Assembly: GCF_024868665.1 (NCBI RefSeq)
Contig: NC_079893.1
Location: 13,151,400 to 13,215,399, forward strand
Direction of reading: 5' to 3'
Length of the DNA stretch: 64,000 bases
Source of the DNA: Triplophysa rosa
Taxonomy: Eukaryota; Chordata; Actinopteri; Cypriniformes; Nemacheilidae
Below, piece after piece: positions 24,701 to 39,700 of the stretch. The notes under the pieces were generated by a model that made no database searches, was not told the DNA's origin, and worked only from the letters and a program-made list of their open reading frames with translations. Made by a program: the position numbers and the translations under genes. Position 1 is the first letter of the stretch. Each line of letters starts with the position of its first letter.

Positions 24701-27700
24701 ATCAATCAAAATTTATTTATAAAGCACAATAAAAACAACAGTAGTTGACCACTGTGCTGTACAACATTACTAAAAGGACAAGAATAAATTACAAACAGTT
24801 TTGACCGCAATGCACTAAAAGAGAGATAATCAAAAGCAAACACAAACGCTGATAAGAGACAGATCGTAATACTCTAGGGAGAGTCATAAAAAGTCCCATA
24901 AGCCTTGGAAAAAAGGTAAGTTTTTAGCTTCGATTTAAATTCCGATTCTGAAAAGACTAATCTGAGAGAGAGACTGGAAGACTGTTCCAAAGTTTCGGCC
25001 CTGCAATTGAAAAGGCACGGTCACCTCTCAGCTTCAACCTAGATCTCGGTACCGTCAACAGTCTTTGCTCAGAAGAGCTCAACGATCTAACCGATGTATT
25101 TGGGTTTAAAAGCTCACAGAGATATTCAGGAGCTGTTCCACTAAGAAATTTAAAAATAAACAATAAAATCTTAAAGTCGATTCTGTAACAGACTGGTAAC
25201 CAGTGCAAAGAGCATAATATGGGGGAGATATGATCAAATTTGCAGGTGCCAGTCAAAAGTTATTAGCTTCACAACAGTGTTGAGGGCAGACCCATAAATA
25301 GACTTTGATTCATTTGTAGTCAATATAGATGTCAGGAGTGATGGAGGAGACCTGCAGCATTTTCTTTAAAGAGAACCTCCCTCATATTTTGATAGATGGG
25401 TGCTGCATTTACAGAATGCTTTCTAATAATAGTTATAAATGCTAAACTGGAAATGAGTAGATTTGTCAGTTTAAAGATTATATTTGAAACCTCTTGTCAG
25501 TTCTTGGGTCAGCGTAGTCATCCAATCACTGTAGAATGTGTATCTAACAGTCACCTGTAAGTGGCCTCTATATGCATTCATTGTATGGCTGGAGGACTAT
25601 ATTTAGTTCACTTGGAAACCTGGTTTTAAAAGAGCACTGAGACGGTCATCGGGTCATGGTTTTAAACTCGTTGCTTTAACGCTCAATAAAAAAGTCATAT
25701 ACATCTGGGATGGTACTACTTACTGTAGGGCTGCAGCTATCGATTATATTAGTAATCGAGTATTCTACTGATTTTCCATCGATTAATCGGGTATTCGGAT
25801 AATAAATACTTATTCTTTGTTAAAGGACAATACTAAATATACAAGAGAAAATAAGACAGGTCTCTTAAAATGAACAACTAATTTGTTTCCTTTTTAGAAA
25901 AAATAAAATCTTTATTGCTGAAATTTCATACATTAATATCTGTGAAAAGTTAACCCATTTAATACATTACATAGCCAAATTACATTCAAAATGCAATACA
26001 ATACAAATGTATAAATAAGAAACATTAATAAAAATAGAAAGAATAATTTCAAAGGTAAACAAATAACTTCAGCTTATGCATGATGCATTTAGTTTATCTA
26101 AATTAGTTTTAGTTACTATTATATAGTAATATAATTGTCCACATAAAATACCGAGTTAACCAGACTTTTATTTTGGCAGGTTGTCGGAAGACGCTTATTT
26201 TTTAGTATGTCTGTTTCTTCACTCAAACAATAAAATGTTTGTGAAATAAACTCTCAGAGCAACTCTGGAGATGAAGTTCATGTGTTCATGTCCTCATAAA
26301 TCGCAGACGCAGACAAATTCATGTGCATGATCACGCTTGTAGCACGTTAAACTGTGCAGTTCATTCACTCAGACACGCAGAACAGCAAGATGGCATGTGT
26401 AAATAACAGGATTTGGCATCCACTAGTCTAGTTTTATGGACTCAATGCAGCTGTAAAACAAGTTTCACTCGCAAAATAGACTAAAAATAAGTCAAATAGC
26501 AGTTCACCATTTCAATAAGCTATCACTTATTTATCAGCATGAGAAATGAGAAATACGTGTGAGCGTGTGAACAGACTAAAATGCGTGTGTCTCACGGTGA
26601 ATGTGTGAGACTTGAGAGCCCTGTAACATGAATAGAGTTTAGCGGGCTGTGCGTCAGTAATAACGGTCCGTGGGGAAACGCGGCGTTCCGTGTGTACTGT
26701 AGTTAAATGGATTAAACAAAGCTTCGAGGCAACAAAAATTGCCTCTGATTTTTTGTATTCGAATTACTCGAGGAATCATTTCAGCTCTTCTTTAATGGCA
26801 TGTTATGTGTTACAGGCATTTTTCAGAGTACTGTGGTAATAAATGTTAAAATAGTACATTCTTTCCTTTACATCACAGTCAAAACAAACTTCATAGTGTC
26901 AATTAATATATTGTTTTATCTAGTGTTGTCACGGTACCAAAATTTCAGTAGTCGGTACCAATACCAGTAAAATTCCACGGTTCTCGGTACCAATTTCGGT
27001 ACCAAAGCAAAACACCAGTACATGCTAATTGAAACACAATTTTATTAATAAAGCTCATTGTTAATATAAATGTATAGAAAGCAATGCCATTTTGTATACA
27101 TGACGTATAAGTTAATTGTTGCTGAAACTGTTGTGTGCTCACTGGGGTCTTTCATGCTGATGAACATCCTCCTCAGTCTGCTGCTGTAGAAGACAAATAG
27201 AATAAACTTCAGTAAGTCAACTGACTGAACAAACATGCATATGCAATATTAGAACAAACCTCAGTTTTTATACTGCATTTACACAAGATTACTTACATTA
27301 AGGTAGATGTATATTAAAATAATAAATGCAACAGATAGATTTTTATTTAGTTTAAATGTGTTTTTTTAAACCTAATAGTTATCTATCCAAGACATACACA
27401 TTGCTAGTCATACAGTTAGTATGATAGTTTTCTAGCACATAGATTTCAGATAGGCCTATATAAAATAGGTACTGTAAACCCCATCCTGTCCTCCCACTTA
27501 TTTTACCCCATTACAGTTATAAAAGCATTAAATGGTTAATAAGGACACTTGACTGGATTAGCATTGGCGCTAACAAATTAACACGCAAACAGGGACGTTT
27601 GTTTTAACGTAACCTTTAACTTAACATATGCTACAACATTCATAATGCAAACGCGAACAGAATTTGAAACTTACCGCTTGAACTTGTTAACTTAAATCCG

Positions 27701-30700
27701 GACGCTTCCTCGTTTCACCACAAAACTCTGTTCGTTTTCTTCATGATATGACTTTAATCTGAAGTATTTCTGTGCGCATCTCTTGTGGATCGGAGCCGCG
27801 CTTATCCGCTCATCACGTCTTATTGCGTCTATAAAAAGTTTCCGACTGACAACCTGTCAGACAGAGCATCAGTACCCGGTTGACCCGGTACGTCGGTGGT
27901 ACCGGGTCTTATGAAAATTAGGTACCGACAACTTTTTTATTTTTAGGTACCGACTTGGACCCGAAGTACCGGTACTTTTGACAACACTAGTTTTATCTAT
28001 TTGTTTTGTTTTGTTACCAGTTTTCTATTCTTTGTGTCATAACTAATAAATGTTTACATTCGCATGTATTATATTATTATTAAAAATATCTTTGTTTTTA
28101 CTTTCTTTAGGCAGAGGAGCAGCACAGTAATGAAAATGTGCCTCGAGAGGAGAGGTGAGAGTTTCCCATCAAACCACAATTCCTTTGAGACTTTACTGGC
28201 ATATTTGAAAGCACAAATGCGGTCTTTGTTTAATACAGTTACTTCATACATAAGTACGCCTGCAAATACCTTGTTCTTTTTTGCACTCCTCCCACAATCA
28301 ATTGTTTTATTGTTATCTTCTCAGTTTAAACTTTTTTATTACAGCCAGTTTTGGTTGACCTGACAGCTAACAACAACTATTAGCCATACTATTTACTATA
28401 AAATTCTTGAAAATACACAGCAGATCAGGCATACATTGACACATTTTGTTCTGTCTGTTCAGTGCAGAACAAATGGAGTGGCATTTATTGTCGCCACTAT
28501 TACTAGGAATTATAAACTGAGAACATAATATCATTTTCACAAAACCTTGCTGTTAGTGTCAGCTTTTTATTGGTCTATTCAAGCTCAATGAAAGCAATTA
28601 AGATGATTATTGGTTGTTGGAATTGTTTTCTTAGGGCTGCGTCTGAAAACATGGACATAAAACCTTTATTCATTGTTAATTTTTAACATAAATGTTTCCA
28701 CAGTGTTTATCTTTTTTGAGGGACTTTTTGCAGTCATAATTTGTGACTGAAAGCATCTGTGGCTGACACCTTTGATATCCCCTCTGCATGCAAGTTTGTT
28801 CACACTTTAAGTAACAGAGCACCAGTGTTAATTTCGTTAACGAAAACTATGACGAAAAGTATTCGTTAACGACATGTTTTCACTGACGAAAACGAGACGA
28901 TAACTAAATAAAAATGAATGCATTATAACGAAAAATAAAAAAAAAATACTGACATTTTCGTCAACTAATAAAAACGAGACGAAAATATTCTTGTCCCACC
29001 TGGCGGACATCAGTTTGCGCGCACGTGCTGCTTATCTCATATAAACGGTACAGAGAAGTCTCTGGGAGAAGCGGAAGCACGCACATGTATTCTGTGTCTC
29101 CACGCGGTTTACAAAGCGTCTTATTTTCCTTCACGATCGCCAGTAAAACGCCGCAAACTTGAAGCGCGACTGCAGGCGAGTCACCCCGAAACACATGACG
29201 AAGGAGCTCAAAGGTTTTATATGCCTATGTTAACTTAACACGAGCTGCTGCATAACGTGAAATGCAACATAAAGTCAGCCAAAAGAAACCAGCGCTGTCC
29301 TCTACTGATTATAGAAGTGATGAAGTGAGTCAAACTGTACATTCCAACCAAATATGTAACATGTTTGCATGACTAAAGAAATGTAATGCAATTTATATAA
29401 TATGTCTTTTTGAAAGCTATTTCTCATTCATTGCTGTCTCAATCAAAGACAGTGCAGCTCTTTCTTCGAAGAGACATGCCATGAGCCAATAGCCTTTGAG
29501 TGTGAGCCGTGTCAGAGCGTTTCATTGGTTGAATGAACACGCCCTACTTAACGAGTAATTTGAGTCAAATGGGATTGAATGAACTGGAACATGTCGTTCA
29601 TGGTCTAATATTCTGTGTTCCAACAATGCAAATCTAGTTACTGAACTTTTCTGAAAAATAAAGGTAATGACCTGGTTTAATTTCATTCTAAGGTGAAGTA
29701 AATTATGTCAAAACAGCTGAATCTTTGTATGGAACATTTAATTACACCAAGTAAATGATTTAAACCATTTAGATTTTAGTAGACTAAATATAATGTATAT
29801 TTATTCGACTAAAATGTTTTTCATATTTCGTCGACTAAAACTAGACTAAAACTAAAATGATGGGGTTGACTAAAATGTGACTAAAACTAAATTGCATTTT
29901 CGTCAAAAGACTATGACTAAAACTAAATCAAAATTTGCTGTCAAAATTAACACTGCAGAGCACTTAACTTTTTCTTCATGTGTCTTTGCCACATCCTCTC
30001 GTGCTATCCGTCCCCAACTCTGCTATCTGCCCGTAGCAGATGGTTCACAGTTCACATTGTCTTTTCATTGTTTTGACATGACTTGTGTTAGCAGCATGCT
30101 CTGTGGCTGTTTTACTCAGGGACTATCACCAGCGTGCACAATGACTTCTTTTAACATGGCAGTGTCAACAATAACGTTCACTTCCTGTATCAACAGGAAA
30201 ATGCTTTTACATACATGCTGTTGAAAATGCTGTGAAACATTCAGTTGGAACTAAATGCTTTCTTATGATCAGAAAGAGTTTTTATGATACAGATTTTTCT
30301 AAAATCAGTAATGTGGACGATTTTTTTTAATGTACACAGTGTGTATATACGACATTATACGTGTACTGTATATGGAAACATTTTTTCAAACAGAACTTTG
30401 TTGAGGTGCGTGTGGGCTTTAAAACGGAGAGGTGGAGTTCAGTTTGTTAGATAAAAGATTGAAGATTTTGAAAAATCATTTCAGAGGATTCAATGTATTA
30501 GGGCTGGGCGAAGTTTTAAAAAAATATCGATAATCGATTTTAAAGGGGTCATATGGCGCAAATACGTGTTTTTCTGTTTCTTTGGTGTCTTATAAGTTGC
30601 CCATGCATGTATTATTATGCCCACGTCAAATTGCCAAAATTAAAGTGTCGGAACAAAAGATGCATTCTATCTAAAAGCGAATGTTAACCCAGACCTGCCT

Positions 30701-33700
30701 GAAATGCCTCATGTAACCATACCCCCACAAATCTACGTCAGTTCATGGTATGAGTTGACTAAGACCGTCCAAATGTATATGCAACTAATGTGGGCGCACC
30801 TGTCAGTACAATTGCTTTGGAACCTGATGTTCTAAATATGGTAAGAGGCGTTACATTTCCATCACACGCTTGCAGTATTCCACCAATCACCCCGCACTGG
30901 TTAACTGCCCAATCATAGCACACCTCGGTTTTCAGAACGATGAGCTTTGTAAAAAATCTGCGCGTTTTAGAGAGGCAGGGCAAAGAGGAGATACAAACAT
31001 GCACGGTATGTGGAAAATACAGCGTTTTTGAACCTTAAATCGTGCATACACATTGCTTTACATCTAAAACAAACGATAATATTCGTCATATCACCCCTTT
31101 AAAATCATCGCAATGTCCGATAATATGAGGTGTGTTTGAAATCATGCAACTTTGCGGATACGGACCGGGAGGGAATTCGTTCCGGACCCACCAAGTGCCA
31201 AACAAACAAACCTGCGTGCGTGCACTTGGCGGGTCAGGAACGAATTCATACATGCACAGCTCTCTCTCTCGCTAGCCTGGCATTTTTTAAAAAGTGTGGT
31301 GCTTCCATTGGAAAAACTTTAAAAACGAGTAAATTTGCACGGTCGCCAGTGGCGACCTCCGCAAAAACATAACAAGCAAACTAATGTTTTTGGTCGCAAA
31401 TGCGACCGTTTTAGGCACAGTCTGGAGCCCTGGATGGGCTATGTTTATAAATTTGTCACATCTCTTTGTGTGCGATAGTGTATAATACTGTTAATACTAC
31501 TGGTGGTGTTCTAGGTTTGTTCTTTGTACTTTGGCCCTGTGTTGTGAGTGTCGACAGGGTTGGCTGTAATAGCATCTGACGCAGTTTATTGGAGTTTATT
31601 GACTACACTCTAAAAAAAATAGTGATATATTGCACTAAAAGCGGCTCTTTGCTCGTAATCATAGGGGAAACACTTTTAGTGCTATATAGAACCATATTCA
31701 GTGGTTCTTCAGCGGTTCTTTGGGATGACTGAGGTGCTATATACATAGCCGCGTGAACGTATTTTGAGCAGAGGGTGCTGTGATTTTTTTTATGACTGTG
31801 CCATGGGCGAGCCGCTTAAGTTTAATGTTAATAAATAACGGAGGCAAAAATTAGTTGCTGCCGAGAATAAAGAAGATCCCAGTGTGATTATAGGATGCAG
31901 CATAAAAACAAACATATAAACGCATGTATGTTATATGTATGCCTATAGCCAAAGCACAATCTGTTGTACGAAAACTAGCTGTTGTGAATAGGGCTGTCAC
32001 GATTATTAAATTTGGCTGACGATTAATTGTCTAATAAATCATTGCGATTATGACGATTAATTGTCTGTTTTAGAGCTTTGGCTTTTAATTCTCATACATA
32101 CATACAGCTTTGAAAAGACCATATTGTTCTGAATATAAAGACTATATTCTTTTTCTTGGAAATACATAGGAAACAATTGGGTCATCATAATTTTTTTAGG
32201 CTTTTACCTGTCAATAATACAACCGCCAAATACTTGTAAATTAAGTAAATTGATCAGGAGTGAATTGAAGCCATCATTAAAATGCTATCAGTCATAGAAA
32301 AGCTTCTAGTCTGTTTTTTTCTCACTTGCAAGACTACAATAAAAGTTGACTTCTATGTTAATGAGATTTTGGTAGACTGGTTTTCACACTGAAATAATAT
32401 TAAACTGTGCTGCAGGTTATTTTTATGGTATATGCTTTAGTTTTTTTTTAAGTGATTGTGTTGTGGTGGTACATTTTACAAGTATTACCATGCTTTAGTT
32501 ACAATATATACAATAAAATATGCAGATGCACTACAGCTCCCCCTAGTGTCTTCTATAGAGATGTGCAATAATTGCGATGATCTGAAATGATCGTGATGAG
32601 GTCAAACAATCGCGATGAGACAATTATTTAATAATCGTGACAGCCCTAGTTCTGAAGGTCCAGAAAAGTACTAAAGACATCGTTAAATTGGTCCATGTGC
32701 TCATAGTGGCTCAATTGAAATTTTTTGAAGCGACGACATAAAATAAAATAAAACGAACCAAAATAATGACTTTAATCGATATATTCTCCTCTGTCTTGTC
32801 AGTCTACGGTGCACGTTCACGAGAGCACTTCTACGCATGCGCATTCGGTGTGGGCAGACACCGGTGTTCTGACTGACAACCCGGAAGCGCTACTCTGTGT
32901 TTACAAGCAGACACATGCTGTATATAAGCTGATCTTCGCAAAATGTCTGATGATTTCGATATTGAGGAAGACTTTGCACTTTTTGCCCAACTGTACAAAT
33001 CGAATGAGCATGCGTCAAAGTGCTCTCGTGAACACGCACCATAGACTTACGAGACAGAGGATAATATATCGATTAAAGTTGTTATTATTTTTATTTTTTT
33101 CACACATAAAGTATTGTCGTCGCTTCAAAAAAATTCAATTGAGCCACTATGAGCAGATGGACCAATTTAACTATGTCTTTAGTACATTTCTGGACCTTGA
33201 CAACAACTATAACCATGATGTCTATGAGGAGGCCTGTAAATCTCTCGGATGTCACCTAAAATATCTTTATTTGTGTTCCGAAGACACCGGGAGGTCTTAA
33301 ACATGTTGAACGTCATGTGGGCGAGTAAAAAATTAAAAAAAAATGATTTTGAGATGAGCTTTTCCTTTAAGAATAACCTATTTTTTAATTACTGTAAATG
33401 GTGGATTATAAGGCTGTTGTTGTTATTTTGTGCTGATGTATGATATTTCTGGAGTTTTAAAAGAGAAAAAACATTAACTCTGTATACCGAATCAGACCGA
33501 AAACCGTGACCACAGGACCATTAATATGAACCGAACCGTGAATTTTGTGAACCATTCCACCCCTATTGTCCACCATTTCAAATCTTAGGAAAATTTAACA
33601 CGTGCAACTGCAATGTCTTCCCTTTAAATTGCTTTCATGATGAGTTGCAGCCCGTTACACAAGTCCAGCTCATGTGAAAACGTTTCTCTATTGCATAACA

Positions 33701-36700
33701 CTTGGAGGGATATGATGTCACAAGGAGGAAATGAAATACAGAGACCTTGCGATTCAATTGTACTGATCATTCTCATTAGAACTTTGAGTGATTTTTCAGA
33801 AATGATCAACTGTAATGATGTCTGAGGTTTGTGCTTTGTGTTTGGCAACATTTAAGGACAAACGTGTCACCATAAATGCTTAGTATCACATGTTATTCGT
33901 TGGTCCCATTGTGTGGTTGCTGTATTGTACTTAAATCAGTATAAGACAGGAAGCAGTACTGGTAGGTATTGACACCAAAGACGGCATTTTGATCGTATTC
34001 ATGGTTAGGGTTTAGTGCTACACAATCAATGCACACAAAAATGAGAAAATGGCTGATATATGTATTGTACACGCTAGGGGTGTGATGATACACTTATCCC
34101 ACGAGACGAGAGACGAGACTTTTAGACTTTTTTAAAGAAATCCTCAATGATGAAATCTATAGGGGAAAATAGTCTCTTATTCACCTTAAAAACACAAAAT
34201 GCAATGTCAGGGCTCCAGACTAGCTTTTTTTTACTAGCAGCACTGTAGCCCCTGACTGAAAATTTAGGGGCACACCTTAAATCAGTCTGCAATGCAATTA
34301 ATGACATTTTCCCCCAAAATAGCTGCATTACTACTGACAAATACTTTTATAATAAATAGACTCAACTCACAGAAATTACAATGTGCAGTTTTATTTTCAT
34401 TTCAGAAGGATATGACATTACTCAATACCAGGGACCTACGGTATCTGCAGACTTTTTTGTTAATTCTGTGCAAAAAACTGCAGAATTCTGTGGAACAGTT
34501 TTAAATGCGTTTACATTTGTACAGAAATGCAAATATGTGTTGAAATAGTTTTAAAATACTACCTGTCTTTAGGTTATGTGGTTACTGGTTTGGTTCTGCT
34601 CATCATTTAAAAAGTGGCAGAGCTTACAGAGAAGCTTTTGGCCTGATTCACATTTCGCGTCTAAAACCGCACGTGAGCTACACTGCGTTCTCCATTTTTC
34701 CAAAGCACCTGTACTTTGCGCTCTCCTGGTGTCTGTCGTCGCTCAGCAACCATGGGCCACGATAGCCATTGAGACGAGGAGGTTTAAACAAAGGATATAT
34801 GGATTATATGCACTGAAAATACCTTGCAATAACTCTGCTACTAGATTTAGTTATGCTATGATCATCTGTGTCTCCATCTTCATTGAGCTTGTCTATATTG
34901 GCTGGTTGGTTCTTGTCACATGACCTGTGGTGCGCTTGCGGCTTTCTGTAAAGTTGAGATTTTTTCATCTTGATGCCGCGCCTGAAAAAAAGAGCGCGTC
35001 GCACCGCATGCACGCACCCTGTTTCTGCACACCTGCTGTGCGTCTACATTTAAAATAACGAATATGCGTGCGGAAAAGACGCAAAATGTGAATCGGGCCT
35101 TAAGTGCCAAGTAAAGAGACTGTTTAAACTCTGAATACACCAGACCAAATTAGTACTGAATTCATTTGAACCAACAGAAAATGTGCTTGTCATTTTGAAT
35201 GAAAAAGTATATATTTTATTGTTTATAGTGTTAAAGCAAAACGAAAGGGCTCGTCTTAATACATTCTTATGATGATTTTATTGTGTATTAAGGACACATT
35301 TCATCATGTTCACAACACAATGTAGGCCTAAAGATAACTTCACATAAACTTAACAAGAGCATTCGCCTGTCATTCATTCTTGGTTGCTTGTCTATATTGG
35401 CTGGTTGGTTCTTGTCACATGACCTGCGGTACACTTGCGACTTTCTGAAAAGTTGAGATTTTTTCATCTTGATCACATTTAGTCGCAGTCTGGAGCCCAG
35501 AATGTATTTTATTCAGTGTCCCACAGGATTTTGAGAGACTTGTGGTGCTGGTGACGATATGTGTGACGTCATCACGATATGTTCACTGATTAGCATATTT
35601 GTGACGTCATCACGTTGTGTTTGTGTAAAGTGAGGCTTGATTGTATTGTTATTTTAATGTGATATTTACTAAAAGAGTTATAAAGTGAGGCGCGTCTTCT
35701 TTATACAACGCGGGCTGCAGAGACATGCGTCTTCCTATGCAGTTATAAAGTCAGGCGGGTCTGACTGTGTGATCTATGGAGTGTGGAGAATGTTACACGG
35801 AGCTAACTACAAGCGCGCAAACACCGCACCAAACTCATTGGTAGGGGCCGAGGACTCGCACACACGGAACTCATCGAGAAAGAGAGTGGATGCGAACACT
35901 GGTGAGCGGACGCGCAAACTCGCATCAAACAAGTCAGGAAAGATAGAAGATGCGGAAACGCTTTTTATCTTCTAGTTAATCGATCACAGATACAGTCACT
36001 ATCAAGGATGGATGAAAAATGACAAAATGTGACACCAAATATACTTGGGCAGCCATTAATATACCTGGGCGGCCATTAATATACCTGGGCGGCCCACCCA
36101 AGTAAATGCATTGTATGGGAAACACTGTTATTAAACAAATTAAAGTTCTATTTTAATTAATTATATTATGCAGTAATAAACAATATGTAAACACTGCTAA
36201 ATGTTTTGGCACAAACTCAACTGACAGGCAGTAATTGCACAAAAATTATGCTTTGTTTTCATAACAGGTGCAGCTTTTAGTAAAGAGCTGTGGTTGTTTT
36301 CTCTATATGCTTATTGTATAGTGCTCGTGTTAGCAGAGGTGGCGATCATATCACACTGTCAATCCTCCTTCCTCCACTGACAGTTAAAACTACATAAACG
36401 CATCATGTTTTATGCTAACATTGCACATATTTAAGAGACAGATGATCCGTTTTTGAAGAGGTTTGCCTGTGAATGTATTTAAAATAAAGAAATTTGAACT
36501 TGCAATTGCTATACTCTACTTGTGGTACAGTCCGCTGCGCGCTCCAAAAGCGCTGCTGGCAGCTTGAACTGCTGTAAACACTAGTGCTTAACGTGAGAGG
36601 TGCTGCGGACACGAAAGACTCGCGCGAATGTTGAAACCGTCTGTCTAGTAGGGCTGTGTATTGGCAAGTGCCTCCCGATACGATACATATCCTGATAGAT

Positions 36701-39700
36701 GGGTCACGATACAATATATTGCTATGTATTTCGATACGATACTCATTTGCGATATATTACAATACTTTAAATAGGAAATGTAAAAAGTAGAGCTAGAAAT
36801 ACAACTTGCTGTGCACCACCGGGGGGTTTCTGTAAGGATAAGTGTAAAAACATCCCTTACCTCTGCAGAGTGGCCATGATGTGCGATGCATGGACCTTTA
36901 GATCAGAGGTTTGGGTTCTCAAACTGTGGATTGCGCCCCTCAAGTGGGTAGCACAGGGGAATAAGGTGGCTCACGCAAGTCACTTGGCTGTTGTGGTGCA
37001 TTTACAGTTAAAACAATGAACATGGGCAGTATAAAACCTCTGGTTCATCCGTGCTGTAAATGCGCTGGTGTCACATCCGTGAAAGCACAATAAATGTCAT
37101 TGTTACTTTGCTTAAAGAGTACATTCCTCAATATTTTTAAGGGCTTATTTTGGTTTATGGAGTGTCCGACAACAAGTTTATGTACATACATGATGTAAAA
37201 ATACTATTATTTCGTAATAATAAGCAGTTTTTATTACCTTACTTCTTGACTGACTCTCAAATGATTCATTCCGCGATTCATCTGTGTAATCTCCGCCTTT
37301 CCGCCAGCGTAGTCTGATCTGATTGGTCAGATAGTGTAGTCTGCTGTGATTGGTCAGATGGTCTAGTCTGCTGTGATTGGTCAAATGGTCTAGTCTGCTG
37401 TGATTGGTCAAACGCGTTCAGCATGTGTCGCAAATGGACCGCCTATCATTACTGCTGTATTACGGTTTGCAGGTGGTTGGATATTAACAGTGTATAGAGA
37501 GAGATGGCGTCGATTTTACCTTACCAGTTCGAGCCCGAGTCTGACGAATCATTCTTTAATCCTTATACAGATGCCAGTAAGAAAAAGGACTGTTTTAGAC
37601 ACTTCTCTTGTAACAGTTAGTTATCACGGCATACAGTGTACGGTGTTCGTATCTTCAGATGTTATTATAACTATAGTACACCACGCAGTTCTTGAAATAA
37701 AGACTTTGCGAGTTAATATGGTTGAACACTTACATTAGCGCAACGAGTTTATAGCTAACGTTAGGTAAACAAACAGTAACAACCCCAAAAATAACGGTAA
37801 CGTTAGCTAAACACAGACATGAGATAACGTCACACAAATTTAATTTTAAGTAAAGACAAAAATAAAGAGTCACACTTACAGGTTGTGATTCGGTGGAGCT
37901 TACAGGTCCAAATAAAGTTGGTATTGCAACATCTTTTAAGGAAAGACGTTTAATGTATCCTGCAGTAAAGGCGCCAAGATTGATGAAGCAATCTTCGGTA
38001 AAATGACGCGCGCAAAGTAAAACGTTCGGTTTATACTCCTTTGGTGTCGTTTGAAAAATAAATAGTAACCATTTTTTCCTCAGAAGTTCTTCCTTTGGTA
38101 GTGAAAATAAGACTGACTTAGTTTCACTACATAGAACACAGCTTCTCTTAGACATGATGCACACGTCACGACACGAACGAGCTAGTACAGTGTTTGGGGA
38201 GGAGAGAGTTAAGTTTTCGCAGTCAGTAGGCGGGGATTTTTCTAGTGACGTAGGTACATTGTGGTTAAAGATTCGGACAGGTCATGGCTTGTTCGCGTGA
38301 TTCAGAGTCGATTACCTTTTTTATAAGCTAATAACTTTGTTATTCGTTCACCTTCGGATTTACAACTTGGCAGATTGCTTACATTCAAACACGGCAAAAT
38401 TAAACACTTCATGAAATGTATTTTTTATGATCTCGAGGAATGTACTCTTTAATAAACTTTTTGTGTAATGCACTGCAGTAGCCAAGTGACTTGTGTCATG
38501 ACTTGCGAAGCTTACAAACAGCATTATTTTGTATTAACTCATTACTCCATTACTTATTTTGAAAACCAAAGCACACCCACAGATCAGCTCTGAGAGCTCC
38601 AAGCGTTCTTATATTTTTCACCATGCTCGCTTCCACTTACTTTTGGCCGTATGTTTATGACATGATTTAAAAAAAATATTGATAGTAGAGGTATCATTAT
38701 CGATACACCTACTGTCTAGCACGTGTTTACATAGAGTAACGGTGGTAAAGTAGCGCTGCGGGATGGAAAATCACGTTGTCTTTATGAATGGCCGGGCTGG
38801 TAACTGTAGCTCACAGCACGCACATACTTTGTGCAGTTATTAGTGTGTTCTGTACAGTAATGAAAACAGGTTGCACCACAACAAACTGTGCACTCACACA
38901 AATTCCCCCAAATGTATTTTGAGGTCACACAGGTTAAATATAGGGAGAATATGGGACTAAAATGGTCGCAATTTCGAGCCCAGCACGCCATCATGCCAAT
39001 TGCGTGAGGATATTGTGTTCATCAGATCTCATCAGCTACAAGATCTCGTCACACCCCTAGAACTGGCATGATTTAAAATGTAAAGGTCAACTTCCATGTA
39101 GAATGAAAAAAATAAAGCAAAACATTTACTGAAATTCCCCATTAAAACACGAGAAAAAACAAGCATGTTGTACTTTTTCTATTGGGAATAACAACTTGTA
39201 CAGAAATATTCTGAATAGTCTCTATGGAGCGATTAAACAGACCATTTTCCTGTAATTCATTTGATAAAGCATTGGCCCTAGTAACTAGGGATGTAACAAT
39301 ATTATCGATATCGTGTTATCGCAATAGCAAAATTGTCTCAATATTATCGTGGTCACATGACTGTATGAAAAGATAGGTCTTCCGGGCCTAACATAGAAAA
39401 TGTTAGAAAAAAAGAATAGATGTTACCTTTGGCAAGGTCCATCTGGTGCAATTATTTTATTTTATAAAAGGGATTTTTAGGGCATTTGACCCATCTCATA
39501 CTATAACTCATACCTCTAAGCAACAGTTATGATTGGAGGATAAAGAACGTTTTTATGTCATCATTTGTCATTTTAAATATTGCAATAAATATCGTACAGT
39601 GGACTTTATACAGGTCGTAGTATCGTACAGTGAGATTTTGATATTGTTACATCCCTACTAGTGCTGCAACGACGCGTTGACATCGTGCGTGAAATGCGTC

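Larger units (their letters stand above)
36649..38711. mobile_element. hAT element hosting the Kolobok-like element
   Basis: Starts TAGGGCTGTGTATTGG, ends ATTATCGATACACCTA, with perfect duplications CTGTCTAG (36641-36648, 38712-38719). The left subterminal region is rich in CGATACGATAC. All of 37116-38448 is a later insert. Confidence 0.87.
34075..39059. mobile_element. Large hAT shell holding several nested elements
   Basis: TAGGGGTGTGATGATACAC at 34075 pairs with TCTCGTCACACCCCTA ending at 39059, and ACGAGACGAG-like subterminal motifs occur at both ends. Flanks GTACACGC and GAACTGGC match at only 5 of 8, so the pairing rests on the termini. Inserts: 34208-35498, 35514-36127 and 36649-38711. 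Confidence 0.6.

Noticed and set aside
29877..30224. 115-codon open frame starting with TKTK repeats
   Set aside because: It begins in the right end of the 28823-29955 hAT element and runs into intron sequence without recognisable domains.
32809..33300. 163-codon open frame on the + strand
   Set aside because: It spans the arms and loop of a fold-back repeat and shows no domain or coding-like composition.
37310..37410. CRISPR-like array (repeated CTGTGATTGGTCA units)
   Set aside because: These are short direct repeats inside a transposon of a vertebrate genome, with no spacer-like regularity.
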